A DNA stretch of 64,000 nt from RHKX01 sp963784885 (GTDB lineage: Bacteria > Actinomycetota > Thermoleophilia > Solirubrobacterales > 70-9), in the NCBI GenBank assembly GCA_963784885.1, contig CAWATA010000004.1, positions 496,001-560,000 on the forward strand, written 5' to 3'. Under the pieces are notes generated by a model. The model was given only the letters and a program-made list of their open reading frames with translations. It did not search any database and was not told the origin of the DNA. Every line of letters starts with the position of its first letter. Within the stretch, counting starts at the first letter, position 1. Below, one piece after another: positions 1 to 7,770 of this stretch. A program made the position numbers and the translations under genes.

Positions 1-9
1 GGCCGAAAG

Positions 10-975
10 ATGGTCATCGTGTCCGCGATCAACGCGCCCACCGCCGCTGCCCCGGTCGCCGATGCGCGCTTCGAAGCGCTGCTGCTCGACTTCCTCGCCT
101 ACCTCGAGTTCGAGCGCGGGCTGTCGCGCAACACCCTCGCCGCCTACCGCACCGACCTGCTCCAGTACGGGGCGTTCCTCAGCACCCGGGGCAGGGACGC
201 GACCGATGCCGAGGGTCCGGATGTCGCCGACTTCCTCGCCGGGCTCGCCGCGGGCGACGGGGAGAAGCCGGCCTGCAGCGCCGCGACTCTTAATCGCAAG
301 ACCGCCTGCCTGCGCTCGTTCTACCGGCACCTCCGTCGGGCCGAGCTGATCGGGATCGACCCGACCGCCGACGTCCGGCCGCCGAAGAAGGGGCGGTCGC
401 TGCCGAAGGTCCTCGGATACTCGGAGGTCAAGAAGCTGCTCGAATCCGTCTCCGGCAGCGATCCGGCCGACCTCCGAGACCGGGCGATCCTCGAGGTCAT
501 GTACGGATGCGGCCTGCGCGCCTCCGAGACCGTGGGCCTCGAGCTCGGCTCGATCGACCTCAAGCGCGGCTTCCTCCGCGCCCACGGCAAGGGCTCGAAG
601 GAGCGGATCGTGCCGCTGGGCCGCGAGGCCGGCGCCGCAGTCAGGCGCTACCTGCGCTCGGGCCGCGGCGAGCTCGCCGCGGGCAACGACGTTCGCGCCC
701 TGTTCCTCAACCAGCGCGGCGGGCCGCTGACCCGCCAGGGCCTCTACAAGGTGATCCAGGGTCGCGCCCGTGACGTCGGACTCGACGACAAGATGAGCCC
801 GCACACGCTCCGCCACAGCTTCGCCACCCACCTGCTCTCCGGCGGCTGCGATCTCCGCTCGGTCCAGGAGATGCTCGGCCACGCCGATGTCGCCACGACC
901 CAGATCTACACGCACCTCTCCGCCGACCGGATCAAGGAGGTCTACTTCGACGCCCACCCACGGGCAACGGCCTGA
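10..975 (+). CDS. xerD: Tyrosine recombinase, XerC/XerD family
   Basis: Site-specific recombinase of the kind that resolves chromosome dimers at dif. The 321-residue protein has an N-terminal SAM-like DNA-binding domain (about residues 20-115) and a C-terminal catalytic domain (about 135-315). All catalytic residues are visible: R170 (GCGLRASE), K194 (HGKGSKER), H265 and R268 (HTLRH), H291 (LGHAD) and nucleophile Y300 (YTHLS). The C-terminus ending in HPRA is typical of the family. Length is usual for XerC/D. XerD is preferred over XerC on general resemblance only. The start could also be the GTG at 19. No partner recombinase or integrated element is adjacent, so a housekeeping role is more likely than a phage integrase. 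Confidence 0.9.
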   Translation: MVIVSAINAPTAAAPVADARFEALLLDFLAYLEFERGLSRNTLAAYRTDLLQYGAFLSTRGRDATDAEGPDVADFLAGLAAGDGEKPACSAATLNRKTACLRSFYRHLRRAELIGIDPTADVRPPKKGRSLPKVLGYSEVKKLLESVSGSDPADLRDRAILEVMYGCGLRASETVGLELGSIDLKRGFLRAHGKGSKERIVPLGREAGAAVRRYLRSGRGELAAGNDVRALFLNQRGGPLTRQGLYKVIQGRARDVGLDDKMSPHTLRHSFATHLLSGGCDLRSVQEMLGHADVATTQIYTHLSADRIKEVYFDAHPRATA

Positions 976-990
976 GCACCACGTTCAACC

Positions 991-1033
991 GTGGGCCATG
1001 TCGGCGCCGCATACCGTCGTCAATCCGGCCCAG
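991..1033 (+). repeat. 43-nt palindromic intergenic repeat, copy 1
   Basis: First of five 43-nt elements in the window that begin GTGGGYC or GCGGGCC and end GRCCCAC, GGCCCAG or similar, so the ends can pair. The core is GGCGCCGC. Copy 1 and copy 2 are identical over 45 bp (991-1035 and 1052-1096) and lie 61 bp apart as a direct repeat. Confidence 0.85.
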
Positions 1034-1051
1034 TGTCGCGACCCGACCGGC

Positions 1052-1094
1052 GTGGGCCATGTCGGCGCCGCATACCGTCGTCAATCCGGCCCAG
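1052..1094 (+). repeat. 43-nt palindromic intergenic repeat, copy 2
   Basis: Exact duplicate of copy 1. Its right end carries the stop codon and last few codons of the minus-strand AbiEi/DUF559 gene, so that gene terminates inside the repeat. Confidence 0.85.
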
Positions 1095-1992
1095 TGGCGG
1101 GTGGGCGGAGCCCTGAGGCAACGTCATGAGCCACCTCGAGACGCTCGTTGTGGAGGCGGTTGTGGCTGACTCTGAGGTACCTGATCCCGGCGCGGAGGAG
1201 AATTGCGTCGCGCTTGAGATCTCGCTCGCGCGCGTGCCAGGTTCGGTGCCACTCCTTGCTGTCGAGTTCGACGACGAATCTTGCGCGCGGCCACCAGCAG
1301 TCGACGATCAGGCCCTCGACGACGACATTCGTCTGCGGCAACGGTAGGCCGAACTCCTCGAGGAACAGCTGGAACTCCCGCTCGATCCCTTCGTTGGCCC
1401 CGGGCGTCGACAGAAACGAACCGAAGATCCTCCGCAGGGGCTTTCGGCCGCGATGCCCGCGATATCGCTCGATCACGTCGGCGATCGCGGCGATGTCGAG
1501 CAGACCTCTGCGGTCGGCTGCCTCGACTACCTTCTCCAGCCTCGATAGCGGCAGTATCAATCCAAGATCGAGCAGCGTCCGCGGCACTGATGTGACGGGG
1601 AGATCATCGATCAGGGAACGATCCTCCGGGTCGATCCGGCGAGGTCTATGTACGACAACCCCGCGCAGCTGTCGCTCGACGCGGGTCGAGATGGAGACGT
1701 GTACGGTCGCCGGCGCTCTCATCAGGCCCTGCCGCGAGGCAGCGCTCGAATAGCTGAGAAGGGGGTCCGGCCCGATTGCCAGGAGAGCTGCGAACTCCCG
1801 GGCCGTGCGCGACAGCCGCTGGGGTCCGAGGGCGTAAACGCCGGGATGTACGACGTAAAGCCAGGAGCTCTCGACGAGACGGCTGATGGCTCTCGGGCTG
1901 TATCCGAGTTCCCGCAGCTGCCCGCGTGAAACCACTCCGTGTTGGCGTTTCCCGAGCGCAGCGAGTAGGTGCCTTCGTTCCCGCCGCGTCAT
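1081..1992 (-). CDS. AbiEi-type antitoxin domain plus DUF559 (Vsr-like) endonuclease domain protein
   Basis: The 303-residue protein starts with a winged-helix segment like the AbiEi antitoxin N-terminal domain (QHGVVSRGQLRELGYS, then the HPGVYALGP wing). It ends with a DUF559 domain (about residues 225-280) related to very-short-patch-repair nucleases: VVELDSKEWH, then ERDLKRDAILLRAGIRYLR. The conserved acidic and basic positions expected of a PD-(D/E)xK-like fold are present. The ATG at 1992 is chosen because the conserved domain begins there; upstream codons look spurious. Codon third positions are visibly less GC-biased than in neighbours (AGA, GTA, CAT, CCT, ACA, TCA occur), suggesting transfer. 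No AbiEii toxin gene is adjacent. Two-domain proteins of this kind are common orphans in actinobacteria, with unproven function. Confidence 0.8.
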   Translation of the reverse strand: MTRRERRHLLAALGKRQHGVVSRGQLRELGYSPRAISRLVESSWLYVVHPGVYALGPQRLSRTAREFAALLAIGPDPLLSYSSAASRQGLMRAPATVHVSISTRVERQLRGVVVHRPRRIDPEDRSLIDDLPVTSVPRTLLDLGLILPLSRLEKVVEAADRRGLLDIAAIADVIERYRGHRGRKPLRRIFGSFLSTPGANEGIEREFQLFLEEFGLPLPQTNVVVEGLIVDCWWPRARFVVELDSKEWHRTWHARERDLKRDAILLRAGIRYLRVSHNRLHNERLEVAHDVASGLRPPATGPD

Positions 1993-2105
1993 GCGTCGAC
2001 GGTGGCACCGATCGGGTGAGACGTGGGCAACGCAAGGTGTCAATTCACGGTCAGAACCCGAATGAGATCGACACGCGTCCGCGAAGGGTCAGGCTCGACA
2101 CGACC

Positions 2106-2148
2106 GTGGGCCATCCGGTGGACGCATAGCGGCGCCGATCTGGCCCGC
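2106..2148 (-). repeat. 43-nt palindromic intergenic repeat, copy 3 (inverted)
   Basis: Read on the minus strand this matches the other copies: GCGGGCCA start, GGCGCCGCTAT core, GGCCCAC end, same 43-nt length. It lies 5' of the AbiEi/DUF559 gene and inverted relative to copies 1 and 2 at its 3' end, so the gene is bracketed by inverted copies. Confidence 0.75.
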
Positions 2149-2164
2149 CCGGGCGGGGGGTGCG

Positions 2165-2170
2165 TAGGCT
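2165..2170 (+). promoter_or_regulatory. -10 box of a probable leaderless mutM transcript
   Basis: TAGGCT lies exactly 6 nt before the GTG start of mutM and no Shine-Dalgarno is present. That is the spacing expected when transcription starts at the start codon. Confidence 0.5.
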
Positions 2171-2176
2171 TGCGGC

Positions 2177-3079
2177 GTGCCTGAGCTGCCCGAAGTCGAG
2201 ACGATCCGGCGCCAGATCGAGCCCGAGGTCGTCGGGCGGACGATCGTCGCGGCGCGGATCCTCGACGAGCGGTGGACGCGGCCGTTGCCGCCCGCGCCGA
2301 TCGCCGCCCGGCTGGTCGGTCGCGAGATCGTCGCGGTCGACCGGCGGGGGAAGTACCTGCTCGTCGGGCTCGACGACGGCTCGACGCTGCTGATGCACCT
2401 GCGGATGACCGGCAACCTGCTGCTCGGCGAGCGTGGAGCGGTCCGCAGGTTCGGCGGCGAGCGGTTGTACGAGCCCTCGAGCGACCCGAAGTACCTGAAG
2501 GCCGAGCTCGAGCTCGACGACGGCCGGCTGCTTCAGTTCACCGACCCGCGTCGATTCGGCCACGCGTCGCTGCTCGGCCCCGAAGAGCTCGGTCCCTATC
2601 TCGCGGTGAGGATCGGCGTCGAGCCGCTCAGCGAGGACCTGACGCCGGAGCTGATCGGCCGCGTCGCGGAGGGGCGGGCGATGCCGCTGAAATCGTTCCT
2701 GCTCGATCAGAAGGGCATCGCGGGGATCGGGAACATCTATGCGGACGAGGCGCTGCACCGGGCCGAGCTCCATCCGCTCTCCCCGGCGGGGTCGATGCGC
2801 CCCGAGCACTGGGAGGCCCTCCGCGAGGGGATCGTCGAGGCGCTGGAGGAGGGACTCCGCAACGGTGGCGCCTCGATCGACGATTACCGCGACTCCCGCG
2901 GCGAGCAGGGCTCGATGCAAGACGAGTTCCTCGTCCACACCCGGGCCGGCGAGGAGTGTCCGCGCTGCGGCGAGCGGATCAACCGGATCGTCGTCGGCGG
3001 CCGTTCCACCTACTTCTGCCCGGCCTGCCAGGTCCGGCTGCGACGCCGTCGCCGCCCCAAGGCCCGGCCGCGCCGATGA
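2177..3079 (+). CDS. mutM: Formamidopyrimidine-DNA glycosylase (Fpg/MutM)
   Basis: Bifunctional glycosylase/AP lyase that removes 8-oxoguanine and other oxidised purines. The 300-residue protein shows the full family signature: N-terminal PELPE after the initiator, so Pro2 is the Schiff-base nucleophile and Glu3 the general acid; a GKYLL lysine near residue 55; the MHLRMTG strand; and the KGIAGIGNIYADE helix. A C-terminal zinc finger has Cys261, Cys264, Cys281 and Cys284. Residues after 285 form a basic Arg/Pro tail. The GTG start is fixed by the need for Pro at position 2. The stop overlaps the next gene's ATG (ATGA), so the two are translationally coupled. Confidence 0.96.
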   Translation: MPELPEVETIRRQIEPEVVGRTIVAARILDERWTRPLPPAPIAARLVGREIVAVDRRGKYLLVGLDDGSTLLMHLRMTGNLLLGERGAVRRFGGERLYEPSSDPKYLKAELELDDGRLLQFTDPRRFGHASLLGPEELGPYLAVRIGVEPLSEDLTPELIGRVAEGRAMPLKSFLLDQKGIAGIGNIYADEALHRAELHPLSPAGSMRPEHWEALREGIVEALEEGLRNGGASIDDYRDSRGEQGSMQDEFLVHTRAGEECPRCGERINRIVVGGRSTYFCPACQVRLRRRRRPKARPRR

Positions 3080-4029
3080 CGGCCCGCGAGCCCCCCGAGC
3101 CACCGACCGGCTTCGCGATCGGCCACTGGACCGCGCCCGATGCCCCGACCGGCTGCACGGTGATCCTGCCGCCCGCCGGCGCCCGGGCGGGCGTCGACGT
3201 CCGCGGCGGCGGGCCCGGGACCAGGGAGACCGACGTGATCGATCCGCTCGCCAACCCGCAGGAGGCGACCGCGGTGCTGTTCACCGGCGGCAGCGCCCAC
3301 GGCCTCGCGGCGGCCGACGGCGTCGTCCGCTGGTGCGAGGAGGACGGGCGCGGCTATTCGACTCCCGCCGGCCTCGTCCCGCTCGTCCCGGCGGCGGTCA
3401 TCTACGACCTCAGCGCCGACCCCGGTCGCGAGCGGCCGGTCCGCCCCGGGCCCGAGGCCGGCTACGCGGCCTGCGAGGCGGCCCGCGAGGGCGTCCCCGA
3501 CCGTGGCAGCGTCGGCGCCGGCCGCGGCGCCGCGGTCGCGAAGGCGCTCGGGCGCCAGGCGGCGACGCCCGGCGGCGTCGGCTACGCGGCCGCGACCACC
3601 GGCGCCGGCGAGCTCGTCGCCGCGCTGGCGGTCGTCAACGCTACCGGCGACGTCCTCGGTCCCGGGGGCGAGCTGCTCGCCGGCCCGCGCGGCGAGGATG
3701 GGGAGATGCTCCGGAGCGTCGAGATGTTCGCCGCCGGAGTCGAACCTCCGGGTGTGCCGCCGGAGCGCCAGAGCACGACGCTCGCCTGCGTCATGACCGA
3801 CGCAGGCCTCGACAAGCTCGCCTGCGCGAAGGTCGCCCGGATGGCGAGCGCCGGCGTCGCCCGGGCCATCGACCCGGTCTTCACGCCGTTCGACGGCGAC
3901 GTCGTCTTCTGCACCTCCGACGGCCCACCGCGCGAGGACCCCTGGCAGCTGATCAGGATCGGTTCAGTCGCCGCGGCTCTCGTCACGGCAGCGATCCGCG
4001 ACGGCGTCGAGCAGGCCGGCACCCGCTGA
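3076..4029 (+). CDS. P1 family peptidase (DmpA/L-aminopeptidase-like)
   Basis: N-terminal-nucleophile hydrolase family whose members cleave themselves to expose a catalytic Ser/Thr. Known members are L-aminopeptidase D-esterases or 6-aminohexanoate oligomer hydrolases. The 317-residue protein has the early GxTVILPP region, the LFTGGSAHGLAA substrate-loop motif and the GSVGAGRGA motif. The candidate cleavage site is Ser233-Thr234 in RQSTTLACV, where characterised members usually have Asn-Thr or Gly-Ser, so the residue before the scissile bond is atypical. The start ATG overlaps the mutM stop by 4 nt. Substrate cannot be told from sequence; sitting between repair genes is probably incidental. 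Confidence 0.85.
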   Translation: MTAREPPEPPTGFAIGHWTAPDAPTGCTVILPPAGARAGVDVRGGGPGTRETDVIDPLANPQEATAVLFTGGSAHGLAAADGVVRWCEEDGRGYSTPAGLVPLVPAAVIYDLSADPGRERPVRPGPEAGYAACEAAREGVPDRGSVGAGRGAAVAKALGRQAATPGGVGYAAATTGAGELVAALAVVNATGDVLGPGGELLAGPRGEDGEMLRSVEMFAAGVEPPGVPPERQSTTLACVMTDAGLDKLACAKVARMASAGVARAIDPVFTPFDGDVVFCTSDGPPREDPWQLIRIGSVAAALVTAAIRDGVEQAGTR

Positions 4030-4068
4030 GACCGCCGCATCGGTCGTCATCCTTCGAGGTGGACGATC

Positions 4069-4809
4069 ATGCCCGGAAGCTTCAAGACAGAGGGAGTCGT
4101 GCTGCGGAGCATCCGCTTCGGCGAGGCCGATCGGATCCTGCACCTGTACACGGCCGAACGCGGGAGGGTGAACGCGATCGCGAAGGGCTCGCGGCGGCCG
4201 AAGTCGCGGTTCGGCGGTCGCCTGGAGCCGTACTTCCGGCTCGATCTGATGCTGCACGAGGGCCGCAGCGACCTCTGCACCGTGACCGGGGCCTCGACCA
4301 TCGACGGCTACCCGGGCCTCCGATCCGACGGCATTGCGATCGGCGCCGCGGCGCGGGGCTGCGACGCGGTCCTGCGGCTGCTCGACTCGGCCGAGCCGAA
4401 CCGCCCCGCCTACAACCTGCTCTGCCGCTACCTGGCGCTGCTCGATCGCCGGACCGGCGACGGATCGGCGACGGGCCTCGTCCCGGACGGACACGCGGTC
4501 GGGCTGGCGTTCCGGCTCAAGCTGGCGCTCGCCGCCGGCTTCTCCCCGGAGCTCGGCTCCTGCGCCCGCTGCGGGGAGCGGGAGGGGATCGTCTCGTTCT
4601 CGGGCTCCGCCGGAGGGGTCGTCTGCGGGTCCTGCGAGGCGGGCGGGTTCCCGATCAGCCCCGAGGCGCACCGGTTCATGGTCGCCGCGATCGGCAGCCC
4701 GATCGCCGAGCTGCCGGAGGCGCCGGAGACCGCCCTGCGTCAGGTCGACCGCGCCATCGGCGACACCCTGGCCCACCATGCCCACGTCAACCTCCGCGCC
4801 GTCGCCTGA
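4069..4809 (+). CDS. recO: DNA repair protein RecO
   Basis: RecO anneals complementary strands and, with RecR, loads RecA onto SSB-coated single-stranded DNA in gap repair. The 246-residue protein has the N-terminal OB-fold start (FKTEGVVLRSIRFGEADRIL), a helical middle and a zinc site with Cys165, Cys168, Cys186 and Cys189 (CARCG and CGSC). Length is normal. The ATG lies 39 nt after the P1 peptidase and 4 nt separate its stop from dgt, so it belongs to the same repair/replication operon. Confidence 0.93.
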   Translation: MPGSFKTEGVVLRSIRFGEADRILHLYTAERGRVNAIAKGSRRPKSRFGGRLEPYFRLDLMLHEGRSDLCTVTGASTIDGYPGLRSDGIAIGAAARGCDAVLRLLDSAEPNRPAYNLLCRYLALLDRRTGDGSATGLVPDGHAVGLAFRLKLALAAGFSPELGSCARCGEREGIVSFSGSAGGVVCGSCEAGGFPISPEAHRFMVAAIGSPIAELPEAPETALRQVDRAIGDTLAHHAHVNLRAVA

Positions 4810-4813
4810 GCCG

Positions 4814-5827
4814 ATGACCGGTCCCGGCACCGACCTCGAGACGAGGACCCGCGCCCAGGAGGAGCAGTTCCTCTGGGAGCCCGCCACCCGCTCCTACCCG
4901 GCCCACCGGGTCGAGCACGAGCCCGACAGCCCCGTCCGGACGCCGTTTCAGCGCGACCGCGACCGGATCGCCCACTCGAAGGCGTTCCGGCGGCTGAAGC
5001 ACAAGACGCAGGTCTTCATCGCTCCCGAGGGCGACCACTACCGGACCCGCCTCACCCACACGCTGGAGACCTGCTTCATCGCCCGCACCGTCTCGCGTGC
5101 CCTCGGTCTGAACGAGGACCTGACCGAGGCGATCGGGCTCGGCCACGACCTCGGCCATCCGCCCTTCGGCCATATCGGCGAGGAGGTCCTCGACCGGGCG
5201 ATCAAGGAGCGCGGAGGCAGCGGCTTCCGCCACAACGAGCACTCCCTGCGCCTCGTCGAGCACCTCGAGCGCGAGGGCCGCGGCCTCAACCTGACCGACC
5301 AGGTCCGTGATGGGATCCTCAACCACACGGGCTCGCTGAAGCCGGCCACCCTCGAGGGTCGCGTCGTCCGCCTCGTCGACCGCGTCGCCTACATCAACCA
5401 CGACATCGACGATGCCGTCCGCGCCGGGATCATCGCCGAGGAGGACTTGCCGGCGGAGCAGATCGACCGGCTCGGCCCGACCGGCTCGGCCCGGATCGAC
5501 GCGCTCGTCCGCGACATCGTCGAGCGCTCCCGCGAGACCGGCGACATCGTCCAGAGCGAGGCGATGGGAGGGGCGATGCTGCGGCTGCGCAAGTTCATGT
5601 TCGACCGCGTCTATCTCGGGCCGGAGGCGCGCTCCGAGCACGACCGCGTCCTCCGGACCCTGACCACGCTGGTCGACCACTACCTCGAGGATCCCGCCCG
5701 GATGCCCCGGGGCCGGCCCGGCGACGACCCGCTGCAGCGCGTCGCCGACTACGTGGCCGGCATGACCGACCGCTTCTGCATCGCCACCTTCCGGCGGATC
5801 GCGCTGCCGGAGGAGTCACGCCTCTGA
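4814..5827 (+). CDS. dgt: Deoxyguanosinetriphosphate triphosphohydrolase-like HD protein
   Basis: Hydrolyses dNTPs, classically dGTP, to nucleoside plus triphosphate, limiting the dNTP pool. The 337-residue protein has the HD phosphohydrolase metal site: His82 (RLTHTLE), His111-Asp112 in GLGHDLGHPPFGHIGE, and a distal Asp in YINHDIDD. The N-terminal RTPFQRDRDRIAHSKAFRRL segment is typical of the bacterial Dgt-like family. The ATG at 4814 follows the recO stop by 4 nt and begins where homology begins. dgt next to dnaG is a conserved actinobacterial arrangement that links dNTP control to replication. Confidence 0.92.
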   Translation: MTGPGTDLETRTRAQEEQFLWEPATRSYPAHRVEHEPDSPVRTPFQRDRDRIAHSKAFRRLKHKTQVFIAPEGDHYRTRLTHTLETCFIARTVSRALGLNEDLTEAIGLGHDLGHPPFGHIGEEVLDRAIKERGGSGFRHNEHSLRLVEHLEREGRGLNLTDQVRDGILNHTGSLKPATLEGRVVRLVDRVAYINHDIDDAVRAGIIAEEDLPAEQIDRLGPTGSARIDALVRDIVERSRETGDIVQSEAMGGAMLRLRKFMFDRVYLGPEARSEHDRVLRTLTTLVDHYLEDPARMPRGRPGDDPLQRVADYVAGMTDRFCIATFRRIALPEESRL

Positions 5828-5885
5828 CCGGGCTCCCGCGGCGGACGCCGCGGCACCCATTCGCCGCGCCCGGCATCCTTGAGGC

Positions 5886-7712
5886 ATGAGCCGATTCACG
5901 CCGGAGACGATCGAGCGGGTCCGCGAGGCCGCCGACATCGTCGAGATCGTCTCCGCGTACACGGACCTGCGCCGCCAGGGTGAGCGGTTCGTCGGCCTCT
6001 GCCCCTTCCACGACGAGCGCACCCCGTCGTTCTCGGTCAAGCCCCGCGACGGCTTCTACTACTGCTTCGGCTGCGAGGCCGGCGGCGACACGATCCGCTT
6101 CGTCCAGGAGAAGGAGGGCCTCGGGTTCGCCGATGCCGTCGAGGCGCTGGCCGAGCGCTATGGCGTCGAGGTCGAGCGTGAGACCGAGGACCCGAAGGCC
6201 GAGGAGGCTCGCCGGCGCCGCGGCCGGCTCGGCGAGGCGCTCGAGCGGGTCGCCGCCTTCTACGAGTCCTATCTCTGGGAGTCGCCGAAGGCCGCCAGGG
6301 CCCGCACCTACCTGATCGAGGAGCGCGGGCTCGGCGAGGAGGTGCTGCGCAGCTTCGGCGTCGGCTTCGCGCCGAGCGCCTGGGACTCGGTCCTGACCAG
6401 AGGCCAACGCGCGGGCTTCTCGGTCGACGAGCTGCTCGCCGCCGGCCTGATCCAGCGCTCGCAGAAGACCCCCGGCAGCCACTACGACCGCTTCCGCGGG
6501 CGGATCGCGTTCCCGGTCCGCGACCACCGCGGCCGCGTCGTCGGCTTCGGCGCGCGCGGCATGGGTCCCGACGCCAAGCCCAAGTACCTGAACTCGCCCG
6601 AGAGCGAGGTCTACCGAAAGAGCCGCACGCTCTACGGGATCGACCGCGCCCGCGGCCCGATCGCCCGCGGCGGCCGCGCGGTCGTCGTCGAGGGCTACAC
6701 CGACGTCATCGCCCTGCACGGAGCCGGGGTGGAGGAGACCGTCGCGGTGATGGGCACGGCGATCACGCCCGAGCAGCTCAAGCTCCTCGGCAGCTACGCG
6801 GAAGAGGTCGTGCTGGCGCTCGACGCCGACCGCGCCGGCCGCGAGGCGATGCTGCGCGCGCAGCGCGTCGCCGGCAGCGGCCGCCTCCGGCTGCTCGTCG
6901 CAGCGATGCCGGAGGGCGAGGACCCGGCCGACATGATGGGGACCGAGGAGGGCGCGAACCGCCTTCGCTCGCTGCTCGCGGACGCCGTCGACCTCTCCGT
7001 CTTCCACGTCCGCGCGATCCTCGGGGACGCGGACCTGTCGACGCCGCCGGGCCGCGACCGCGCCCTCGACGAGGTCGCGCCGGTCCTGGTCGGGATGGGG
7101 GAGACGATCACCCGCCAGGAGATGGTCCGCGAGGTCGCCGATCGCCTCGACGCGGCGCCCGAGCTGATCACCGCGCGGATGAAGGCCGGCGGCCCCCGGA
7201 CCAAGGCCGCCGCGCGGCCCGGGCCGGTCGGCCGTCCAGACGGCGGAGAGGCGGCGCGGCAACCGCGCCGCCGCCGCGAGCCGACCCAGGAGGAGCGCCG
7301 CGAGGCGATGATGCTCGCGCTCTGCATGGACGCGCCGGAGACGGCGACCGCCTATCTCGAGCGTCTCGGCCCCGATCACTTCACCTCGCCGATCCTCCGT
7401 GCCGCCTTCGAGCGCCTCCGCGAGCACCCGGGCGATCCGCTCGAGGGCCTCGGCGAGTCCGAGTCGTCGCTGATCAACGCGATCACGCGGCTGCAGGCGC
7501 TCGATCACGAGCCCGCGACGAGGGAGGACCTCGAGTTCCGCTGGATGCTCCTCGAGCGCGATCGGCTCGATCGCGCGCTGCGTCATCCCGGCGGGCTCGA
7601 GCCCGCCGAGGTGGTCGCCATGCAGAAGGAGCGGGGACGGCTGGCCGATGCGATCTCGTCGGTCGAGGCGCGCGGCATCGGCGGCACGGTTCCGGGGCCC
7701 GCGGCGCGCTAA
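5886..7712 (+). CDS. dnaG: DNA primase DnaG
   Basis: Makes RNA primers at the replication fork. The 608-residue protein shows the CHC2 zinc-binding domain (Cys39, His42, Cys60, Cys63), the primase core with the PKYLNSPES segment, and the TOPRIM domain (VVVEGYTDVIALH near 265; LALDADRAGREA near 310). From about residue 430 a low-complexity Arg/Ala/Pro linker leads to the helical DnaB-binding C-terminal domain. Length is usual. The ATG at 5886 is immediately before conserved sequence (RVREAADIVEIVSAY); no Shine-Dalgarno is seen, so the mRNA may be leaderless here. Confidence 0.96.
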   Translation: MSRFTPETIERVREAADIVEIVSAYTDLRRQGERFVGLCPFHDERTPSFSVKPRDGFYYCFGCEAGGDTIRFVQEKEGLGFADAVEALAERYGVEVERETEDPKAEEARRRRGRLGEALERVAAFYESYLWESPKAARARTYLIEERGLGEEVLRSFGVGFAPSAWDSVLTRGQRAGFSVDELLAAGLIQRSQKTPGSHYDRFRGRIAFPVRDHRGRVVGFGARGMGPDAKPKYLNSPESEVYRKSRTLYGIDRARGPIARGGRAVVVEGYTDVIALHGAGVEETVAVMGTAITPEQLKLLGSYAEEVVLALDADRAGREAMLRAQRVAGSGRLRLLVAAMPEGEDPADMMGTEEGANRLRSLLADAVDLSVFHVRAILGDADLSTPPGRDRALDEVAPVLVGMGETITRQEMVREVADRLDAAPELITARMKAGGPRTKAAARPGPVGRPDGGEAARQPRRRREPTQEERREAMMLALCMDAPETATAYLERLGPDHFTSPILRAAFERLREHPGDPLEGLGESESSLINAITRLQALDHEPATREDLEFRWMLLERDRLDRALRHPGGLEPAEVVAMQKERGRLADAISSVEARGIGGTVPGPAAR

Positions 7713-7770
7713 CTTAGGCCCTACGCCGCCTGCCGAGGCATTCCGGAGGGGCACTTCAGAAGGAGCACGC

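Noticed and set aside
2018..2056. A possible sixth, degenerate copy of the 43-nt repeat upstream of the AbiEi/DUF559 gene.
   Set aside because: Shares only the GTGGGC start and a GGTGTCA piece; the right arm does not pair.
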